NCBI RefSeq assembly: GCF_020171925.1
Contig: NZ_JAIVAR010000010.1
Location: forward strand, 1-64,000
Length of the DNA stretch: 64,000 nucleotides
Direction of reading: 5' to 3'
Source: Rossellomorea aquimaris
GTDB lineage: Bacteria > Bacillota > Bacilli > Bacillales > Bacillaceae_B
Positions 57,709 through 64,000 of the stretch are shown piece by piece. Positions within the stretch are counted from its first letter, which is position 1. Each line of letters starts with the position of its first letter. Both the position numbers and the translations under genes were made by a program. A model generated the notes under the pieces. The model worked only from the letters and a program-made list of their open reading frames with translations, was not told the DNA's origin and did not search any database.

Positions 57709-58779
57709 TCATAATTGCCGGTCCGCGAACGTCTGTTCTTTGATGAGTTTTAAGCCTTCTTTTATTTTTCTCGCCCGCACTTCCCCGATTCCTTCGACTT
57801 CATCCAAATCATCGACAGAGGCACTGCATACTTTCGGCAACGTCTCGAATTCCGTGACCAGGTTTTCAATGATCACAATCGGAAGGCGCGGGATCTTATT
57901 CAGCACACGGTAGCCTCGCGGGAAGATCGCGTCATCATGATGAACATAGCCCTGGAAGCCGAGAAGCTTCAATAGGACATTGTCATCAAGGACCTCGGAG
58001 TGAACAAGCTCCTGGAATTTATATAATACTTCAAATGGTTTGATATCCCTGTCATGTGCATAGTCGCGGATGATGAGCATCGCTTCTTCCTCAATATCAG
58101 CGAGTAATTCATTCATCTGCAAACGAATAAGTCTGCCTTCGGTCCCGAGTTCGCTTAGGTAGGTTAGCAGTTCGTTTTTTATACGAAGCACCATTTCGAA
58201 TCGGTGCAGCACTTGCAGCAGATCGCTATGGGTGACAAGCTCCTCGAATTCAAGGACGGAAAGGTTGGATATACTCTGGTCCAGGACGACCTTGTATTTC
58301 TCGAGGGTTTGGATCGCTTGATTGGCTTTCGTCAAGATCACCGAAATATCCTTCAATGCATAACGGAAATTCCCCTGATAGAGCGTAATGACATTTCGCC
58401 TTTGTGAAATGGCAATGACAAGGGCATTCGTTTGACGCGCCACTCGTTCCGCCGTCCTATGCCTCATCCCGGTTTCCGTGGAAGGGACATATACATCGGG
58501 TGCCAATTGCGCATTCGCATAAAGGATCTTCGTACCGGCTTCATTGAGGATGATGGCCCCGTCCATTTTCGCAAGCTCATACAGGTAACTTGAAGAAAAG
58601 GCACAATTGATATGGAATCCTCCATCGACCACGGACCTTACCCTCTCATTATAGCCAACTACGATCAAACCACCCGTTTTCGCCCTTAGTACGTTATCGA
58701 TCCCCTCCCTGATCGGCGCACCGGGAGCGACAAATTGTAAAATATCCGATATGGATTTCTCGGTTTTTCTCTCTTCCAT
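57709..58779 (-). CDS. disA: DNA-integrity scanning protein, diadenylate cyclase DisA
   Basis: A 356-aa enzyme that makes cyclic di-AMP from two ATP and scans DNA for damage. The DAC domain has DGA (73-75) and RHR (106-108), then a linker and a C-terminal helix-hairpin-helix domain ([22 protein letters not shown]). It forms an octamer. It begins three bases after radA, whose product is known to modulate DisA activity. Confidence 0.97.
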   Translation of the reverse strand: MEERKTEKSISDILQFVAPGAPIREGIDNVLRAKTGGLIVVGYNERVRSVVDGGFHINCAFSSSYLYELAKMDGAIILNEAGTKILYANAQLAPDVYVPSTETGMRHRTAERVARQTNALVIAISQRRNVITLYQGNFRYALKDISVILTKANQAIQTLEKYKVVLDQSISNLSVLEFEELVTHSDLLQVLHRFEMVLRIKNELLTYLSELGTEGRLIRLQMNELLADIEEEAMLIIRDYAHDRDIKPFEVLYKFQELVHSEVLDDNVLLKLLGFQGYVHHDDAIFPRGYRVLNKIPRLPIVIIENLVTEFETLPKVCSASVDDLDEVEGIGEVRARKIKEGLKLIKEQTFADRQL

Positions 58780-58782
58780 TCC

Positions 58783-60159
58783 TTATCCTCCTAAAATAAG
58801 AGCCAGCGCTTCGTTGATCGTGGATACGCCTACTACGTTAATATCAGATGGGGGATGCCAGCCGCTCAAGTTATTCTGAGGGACGATCACTCGCTTGAAC
58901 CCAAGCTTAGCTGCCTCCTGGACACGTTGCTCAATTCTTGAAACCCTTCTGATTTCCCCTGTAAGCCCGACTTCCCCGATGATGCAATCGTGGGGATTGG
59001 ACGCTTTATCACGGAAGCTGGATGCGATACTGGCTGCAACTGCAAGATCGATTGCCGGCTCATCAAGCTTGACCCCACCAGCCACTTTCAAGTAAGCATC
59101 CTGCTGTTGAAGAAGCATCCCGACCCGCTTCTCCAGTACAGCCATGATCAGTGAAACACGGCTATGTTCGATTCCAGTGGCCATCCGGCGTGGATTATTG
59201 AAGCTTGTCGGCGTCACCAAAGCCTGGATCTCAACGAGTACAGGGCGTGTCCCCTCCATCGAGGCCACAACCGTAGATCCCGTTGCACCTTCCGACCTCT
59301 CCTCGAGGAAGATCTCAGACGGATTCGCCACTTCTTCTAGACCAAGCTCCTTCATTTCAAAGATGCCCATTTCATTTGTCGAACCGAATCGGTTCTTTAC
59401 GGCTCTTAATATACGATACGAATGGTGCCGCTCCCCTTCAAAATACAATACCGTATCGACCATATGCTCGAGTAACCTCGGACCTGCAATCGAGCCTTCC
59501 TTCGTAACATGCCCTACTATGAAGATGGCAATGCCCTTCGTTTTACCGATCCTCATCAACTCAGCCGTACATTCCCGCACCTGTGATACACTTCCTGGTG
59601 CTGACGTCACTTCAGGATGGAAGATTGTCTGGATTGAGTCAATGATGACAAAATCGGGTGAAAGATGTTCAATCGTTTGATGAATGGACTCCAAATTGGT
59701 TTCAGCATAGATATATAACTCATCGCCTCTTATATTCAAACGGTCTGCCCGTAACTTTGTCTGTTTGATCGATTCTTCCCCTGATATATATAAGACCTTC
59801 TGATTTTGACGTGCAAGCTGTGATGAAACCTGCAGGAGCAAGGTGGACTTTCCTATACCCGGATCTCCCCCGATTAAAACGAGTGAACCAGGAACGACCC
59901 CGCCTCCAAGCACACGATTCAATTCCTTTGACTCTGTCAAAACCCTTGGTTCTTGCCTGGTTTCAATGGATGAAAGCTTTTCTGCTTTGGATGGACCCGT
60001 CTTCTCACTATGCATAAAAGCTGCCCGAGGCTGTTTACCTGTAATCGCAACCTCTTCGACCATTGTGTTCCACTCACCGCATCCTGGACACTTCCCCATC
60101 CATTTAGCCGATTCATATCCACAAGATGAACATACAAATTTCGTTTTTTTCTTAGCCAA
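58783..60159 (-). CDS. radA: DNA repair protein RadA
   Basis: A 458-aa RecA-like branch-migration protein. Zinc finger C10, C13, C24, C27; Walker [11 protein letters not shown] (97-106); KNRFGS motif near residue 253; C-terminal Lon-protease-like domain ([16 protein letters not shown]). It processes recombination intermediates and, with DisA, links repair to c-di-AMP. Start codon is TTG at 60159, supported by GAGGAGA and by the family N terminus [10 protein letters not shown]. It follows clpC by about 240 bases. Confidence 0.97.
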   Translation of the reverse strand: MAKKKTKFVCSSCGYESAKWMGKCPGCGEWNTMVEEVAITGKQPRAAFMHSEKTGPSKAEKLSSIETRQEPRVLTESKELNRVLGGGVVPGSLVLIGGDPGIGKSTLLLQVSSQLARQNQKVLYISGEESIKQTKLRADRLNIRGDELYIYAETNLESIHQTIEHLSPDFVIIDSIQTIFHPEVTSAPGSVSQVRECTAELMRIGKTKGIAIFIVGHVTKEGSIAGPRLLEHMVDTVLYFEGERHHSYRILRAVKNRFGSTNEMGIFEMKELGLEEVANPSEIFLEERSEGATGSTVVASMEGTRPVLVEIQALVTPTSFNNPRRMATGIEHSRVSLIMAVLEKRVGMLLQQQDAYLKVAGGVKLDEPAIDLAVAASIASSFRDKASNPHDCIIGEVGLTGEIRRVSRIEQRVQEAAKLGFKRVIVPQNNLSGWHPPSDINVVGVSTINEALALILGG

Positions 60160-60349
60160 ATCAGTCTTCTCCTCTTCTAATCTATTGTTACCATCGTCGA
60201 TTCATACCAATCCTTGTTGGATTGATTGTATCGATTTTACGTAAGCCTTTCAATGAAAAGCCCTTCGTGAGTATGTATGAAAAATTTCAAGTGATCCTTT
60301 TATCCTTCAATCGATTTTCGGATGAAAGCCCGGACACATAATAGTTAAA

Positions 60350-60388
60350 AAAAGAGGTACACGCCTTTCATACACGTGTACCTCTTTT
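60350..60388 (-). terminator. Terminator after clpC
   Basis: AAAAGAGGTACACG and CGTGTACCTCTTTT form a 14-bp stem, followed by T residues, ten bases after the clpC stop. It separates the ctsR-mcsA-mcsB-clpC unit from radA. Confidence 0.9.
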
Positions 60389-60397
60389 CTACGATGA

Positions 60398-62839
60398 TCA
60401 AGTAGTGGAATTCGCCTCTTCTTTTACCTTCACGACAAATTCATTCTCTTCGACATCAATCACGATGCTCTGTCCTGTCAGGACTTTCCCTCTTAGAAGT
60501 TCTTCTGACAGCTTATCTTCAACGTGCTTCTGGATTGCACGGCGCAGCGGACGTGCCCCGTATTCAGGGTCGAACCCTTCATCTGCAATCTTTTCCTTGG
60601 CAGAGGCTGAAAGTTCGATATGAATATCCTGTTCCTTCAGACGTTTTGTAAGCTGATCGGACATAAGTGTGACGATCTCTTTAAGGTGTTCTTTCTCAAG
60701 AGAGTGGAAGACGATGATTTCATCGATACGGTTCAGGAATTCAGGACGGAATGCCCTTTTTAACTCTTCCATCACTTTCCCTTTCATATCTTTGTAATCC
60801 TCTTTCCCATCCTGGATGTTGAACCCTACATACTTATTGCTCTTGAGCGATTGTGCCCCGACGTTTGAAGTCATGATCAGCACGGTATTCCTGAAGTCCA
60901 CCGTTCTGCCTTTGGAGTCTGTCAGACGACCATCCTCCAACACCTGCAGAAGGATGTTGAATACGTCCGGGTGAGCTTTTTCAATCTCATCTAGAAGGAT
61001 GACGGAGTATGGCTTGCGACGGACTTTCTCTGTCAATTGACCGCCTTCATCATAGCCTACATATCCCGGTGGTGAACCGACAAGTCGTGATGTGGAGTGC
61101 TTTTCCATGTACTCAGACATATCGATCCGGATCATCGCTTCCTCATCACCGAACATCGATTCTGCGAGTGCACGGGCAAGCTCCGTCTTACCTACACCAG
61201 TCGGCCCTAGGAAAATGAAGGAACCAATCGGACGCTTGGGATCCTTCAACCCTGCACGCGCACGACGTACTGCCTTGGAAACGGCGACAACCGCTTCGGA
61301 CTGGCCGATGACACGTGAATGCAGAATTTCCTCAAGCTTCAACAGGCGGTCCGTTTCTGTTTGTGCAAGCTTGGATACAGGTACACCGGTCCAGTTCGAA
61401 ACGACGGTTGCAATGTCTTCGACGGTTACTTCGGTATTCTCCTGACCCTGCTTTTCTTTCCATGTATTCTTCGTTTCTTCCAACTCTTCGCGCAGCTTCT
61501 GTTCCGTATCTCGCAAGGAAGCGGCTTTCTCGAATTCCTGACTTTGAACCGCTGCATCCTTCTCTTTACGGATTTCCTCAAGCTTCGACTCCAGCTCCTT
61601 CAGGTTTGGAGGAGTCGTATACGAACGGAGGCGTACTTTCGAACCTGCCTCATCAATTAAATCAATCGCTTTATCAGGTAGGAACCGGTCCGAGATATAG
61701 CGGTCAGACAATTTGACTGCGGCGTCGATTGCTTCATCCGTAATCGACACGCGGTGATGGGCTTCATAACGGTCACGCAGCCCTTTCAGGATCTGAATGG
61801 ACTCATCGGTCGTCGGCTCATTCACCTGGATTGGCTGGAAGCGGCGTTCCAATGCGGCATCCTTCTCGATGTATTTACGATACTCATCAAGCGTCGTCGC
61901 ACCGATACATTGAAGCTCACCGCGGGCAAGGGACGGTTTGAGAATATTTGATGCATCGATTGCCCCCTCTGCGCCACCTGCACCGATTAACGTGTGAAGC
62001 TCATCAATGAAGAGAATGATATTTCCAGCCTGACGGATCTCATCCATCACTTTTTTAAGACGGTCCTCAAATTCACCGCGGTATTTCGTACCCGCGACAA
62101 CGGTCCCCATATCAAGCGTCATGACACGCTTATCGCGGAGGATCTCCGGTACTTCATTCGCGATGATCTGCTGCGCCAAACCTTCGGCAATCGCTGTCTT
62201 ACCTACACCAGGCTCACCGATCAATACCGGATTATTCTTCGTCCGGCGGCTCAGGACCTCGATGACGCGTTCAATCTCTTTGCTTCTTCCGATTACAGGG
62301 TCTAGGCTTCCTTCCCGAGCAATCGCCGTCAAGTCGCGTGCCAGGCTGTCTAGCGTCGGAGTATTCGCATTTGCGTTCCCTCCGCCTTGGTGATTATTGG
62401 AGTCGTTGCTACCAAGCAACTGAAGCACCTGTTGCCTTGCCTTGTTCAAGCTGACACCAAGATTGCCAAGTACCCTCGCTGCCACACCTTCTCCTTCACG
62501 GATCAGTCCGAGTAAAATATGTTCCGTTCCGACATATGAGTGACCAAGCTTGCGGGCTTCGTCCATTGATAGTTCGATGACCTTCTTCGCCCTTGGTGTA
62601 TAATGAATGGTTTGTGATTTCTCCGTGCCTTTTCCAATCAGGCTTTCTACTTCCTTCTGGATCTTCTCCGGACTAAGCCCCAGAGCAGTCAATGCTTTGG
62701 CCGCAATACCTTCACCCTCACGGACAAGTCCCAATAAAATATGTTCAGTTCCAATATTACTGTGTGCCAAACGAATTGCTTCTTCCTGAGCAAGTGCCAA
62801 TACCTTTTGTGCTCTTTCTGTAAATCGACCAAACATCAT
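60398..62839 (-). CDS. clpC: ATP-dependent Clp protease ATP-binding subunit ClpC
   Basis: An 813-aa Hsp100 ATPase. Two Clp_N repeats (1 to about 145), AAA+ domain 1 with GEPGVGKT (about 210), the M domain with a UVR-like segment (about 420-460, [19 protein letters not shown]), AAA+ domain 2 with GPTGVGKT (about 545) and [14 protein letters not shown] pore and sensor regions. It unfolds substrates for ClpP with adaptors MecA and McsB. The ATG at 62839 gives [13 protein letters not shown] and follows AGGAGG; the frame start at 62857 overlaps that site. Confidence 0.98.
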   Translation of the reverse strand: MMFGRFTERAQKVLALAQEEAIRLAHSNIGTEHILLGLVREGEGIAAKALTALGLSPEKIQKEVESLIGKGTEKSQTIHYTPRAKKVIELSMDEARKLGHSYVGTEHILLGLIREGEGVAARVLGNLGVSLNKARQQVLQLLGSNDSNNHQGGGNANANTPTLDSLARDLTAIAREGSLDPVIGRSKEIERVIEVLSRRTKNNPVLIGEPGVGKTAIAEGLAQQIIANEVPEILRDKRVMTLDMGTVVAGTKYRGEFEDRLKKVMDEIRQAGNIILFIDELHTLIGAGGAEGAIDASNILKPSLARGELQCIGATTLDEYRKYIEKDAALERRFQPIQVNEPTTDESIQILKGLRDRYEAHHRVSITDEAIDAAVKLSDRYISDRFLPDKAIDLIDEAGSKVRLRSYTTPPNLKELESKLEEIRKEKDAAVQSQEFEKAASLRDTEQKLREELEETKNTWKEKQGQENTEVTVEDIATVVSNWTGVPVSKLAQTETDRLLKLEEILHSRVIGQSEAVVAVSKAVRRARAGLKDPKRPIGSFIFLGPTGVGKTELARALAESMFGDEEAMIRIDMSEYMEKHSTSRLVGSPPGYVGYDEGGQLTEKVRRKPYSVILLDEIEKAHPDVFNILLQVLEDGRLTDSKGRTVDFRNTVLIMTSNVGAQSLKSNKYVGFNIQDGKEDYKDMKGKVMEELKRAFRPEFLNRIDEIIVFHSLEKEHLKEIVTLMSDQLTKRLKEQDIHIELSASAKEKIADEGFDPEYGARPLRRAIQKHVEDKLSEELLRGKVLTGQSIVIDVEENEFVVKVKEEANSTT

Positions 62840-62840
62840 A

Positions 62841-63923
62841 TTATTTTTCCTCCTCACATGCGTCTTTATCTAATTTAATTCGCTCTCGTATCAAAGAAGA
62901 CCTTCTTATATCTCTTTCATTCGGTCTGAGCGGTCCCCCGGAGTATTGCTGAAGGAACCCCGGTTGAGTCAAAATCATCAATTCATTCAATATATTCTTG
63001 GAAATGTTCTTGATGTATCCGATATCGATTCCAAGCCTTACATCCGATAAACACTTGGCTGCTTCCTTGGATTCGATGATCCGGCTGTGCTCAAGGACTC
63101 CCAGTGAACGGAATACCCTGTCTTCTAATTGTATGTTGGATGTTTTGAGTAATGCTTCCCTGGCAGACTCTTCTTTGTCGATGATCTGCTTGACGACACT
63201 TAATAAGTCTTCCACGATGTCGTCCTCCGACTTACCCAACGTAATCTGGTTCGATATTTGAAAGATATTCCCGAGTGCTTCACTGCCTTCACCGTAGATC
63301 CCTCTCACCACAAGGCCCAACTGGTTGATGGCAGGGATGATGCGGTTCAGCTGCTGAGTCAGCACAAGTCCCGGTAGGTGCATCATGACAGATGCCCTCA
63401 TCCCCGTCCCTACATTGGTGGGACAGGTCGTTAAGTATCCGTGTTTCTCATCAAACGCATAATCGAATTCACTCTCAAACCAATCATCGATTTCATTCGC
63501 CCGGCTCAATGCTTCTTTCAACTGAAGACCGGGGTATAAACACTGTATTCGTATATGATCTTCTTCGTTTATCATGATGCTGATATCTTCTTCATCAGAC
63601 AGAAGCACAGCACCTGCATTCTCGCTTTCTGCCAAATTGGGACTGATCAGATGCTTCTCCATCAATACCCTTTTTTGGAGGGGCTGAATCTCCTTCGTTG
63701 CCAAAAACTCCAATTTCCCTAGCCTATCGGGATACAGCGGGATCTTTTCTTTTACATTCCGTACAATCTCATCCGCTTCTTCGGCAGAATAAAGGGTAGA
63801 AAAGCGAAACTCTGTAAAGTTGCGGGCAAGACGGACTCTCGAACTCAATACAATATCCGAATCAGGACCTTCCTGATTCATCCATGAGCTGACCGCATTG
63901 CTTAGAAACTTCTCCAGGCTCAT
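62841..63923 (-). CDS. mcsB: Protein-arginine kinase McsB
   Basis: A 360-aa enzyme of the phosphagen-kinase fold that phosphorylates arginines, marks proteins for ClpCP and inactivates the repressor Cts[11 protein letters not shown] (about residues 27-36) is the substrate-side motif and [13 protein letters not shown] (about 165) the ATP-side catalytic motif. It overlaps the mcsA stop by three bases (ATGA) and ends one base before clpC. Confidence 0.97.
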   Translation of the reverse strand: MSLEKFLSNAVSSWMNQEGPDSDIVLSSRVRLARNFTEFRFSTLYSAEEADEIVRNVKEKIPLYPDRLGKLEFLATKEIQPLQKRVLMEKHLISPNLAESENAGAVLLSDEEDISIMINEEDHIRIQCLYPGLQLKEALSRANEIDDWFESEFDYAFDEKHGYLTTCPTNVGTGMRASVMMHLPGLVLTQQLNRIIPAINQLGLVVRGIYGEGSEALGNIFQISNQITLGKSEDDIVEDLLSVVKQIIDKEESAREALLKTSNIQLEDRVFRSLGVLEHSRIIESKEAAKCLSDVRLGIDIGYIKNISKNILNELMILTQPGFLQQYSGGPLRPNERDIRRSSLIRERIKLDKDACEEEK

Positions 63924-64000
63924 TCGGCATCTCCCCTTTCATCCCTGACCTCTTTCTCCAAGGAGCGGATCTTATCCCTTATCTCGACAGCCTGCTCGAA
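63920..64000 (-). CDS. mcsA: McsA, C-terminal fragment (activator of McsB)
   Basis: The last 26 codons are present; the gene continues beyond the right edge. The reading [17 protein letters not shown] is the UVR motif found at the C terminus of McsA, followed by a short acidic end. McsA is the zinc-binding activator of McsB. It stops inside the mcsB start (ATGA). Only the C terminus can be judged here. Confidence 0.88.
   Translation of the reverse strand, partial: FEQAVEIRDKIRSLEKEVRDERGDAE

Noticed and set aside
59144-59680. 178-codon open frame on the plus strand
   Set aside because: It is fully antisense to radA and has no ribosome site.

Overview
The window is a chromosomal segment from a member of the Bacillaceae (Bacillus sensu lato, Rossellomorea-like; genus not certain). 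It carries the near-origin ribosomal protein superregion in the order known from Bacillus subtilis. Nearly everything is on the minus strand, so transcription runs from high to low coordinates and upstream means a higher coordinate. Shine-Dalgarno sites are strong, GTG and TTG starts are common (rpoB, rplK, sigH, radA, kbaA, ecfA1, ybaK), and sporulation genes (pdaB, kbaA, gerD, cwlD, sigH) point to an endospore former.

Layout from the upstream end. 64000-56404: stress, repair and signalling genes (end of mcsA, mcsB, clpC, radA, disA, yacL). 56002-48295: ispD, ispF, gltX, a cysteine T-box, cysE, cysS, mrnC, rlmB, rae1, sigH, rpmG. 48246-44082: secE, nusG, rplK, rplA, L10 leader, rplJ, rplL and a methyltransferase. 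43840-31747: rpoB, rpoC, rplGB, rpsL, rpsG, fusA, tuf. 30571-15623: the S10, spc and alpha clusters, rpsJ to rplQ. 14801-10411: ecfA1, ecfA2, ecfT, truA, rplM, rpsI. 9664-6300: a SAM-riboswitch operon encoding a flavin monooxygenase, a sodium:solute symporter and a 25-residue membrane peptide. 5778-385: ybaK, cwlD, salA, gerD(+), kbaA, pdaB(+) and a small conserved gene. The window ends in the leader and first bases of a 16S rRNA gene.

Most of the window is core machinery: transcription, translation, Sec export, ECF vitamin uptake, isoprenoid precursors, cyclic-di-AMP signalling and protein quality control. The accessory and more interesting material lies between the core operons. (1) The S-box operon sits between rpsI and ybaK and looks like an organosulfur uptake and desulfurisation module. 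(2) Three sequence-unrelated families of short tandem arrays, with exact 20- or 21-bp periods (about two turns of B-DNA), lie in gaps between operons: two dispersed copies of a 21-bp family (6022-6126, 10045-10149), a four-unit 20-bp family (10246-10325) and an array of about 24 units (31051-31531) between tuf and rpsJ. (3) A larger intergenic repeat with inverted ends occurs twice in opposite orientation (15093-15336, 56130-56251). (4) An intrinsic-terminator hairpin lies between a strong extended -10 promoter and nusG, which suggests attenuation. No phage, insertion sequence, CRISPR array or tRNA gene was recognised.
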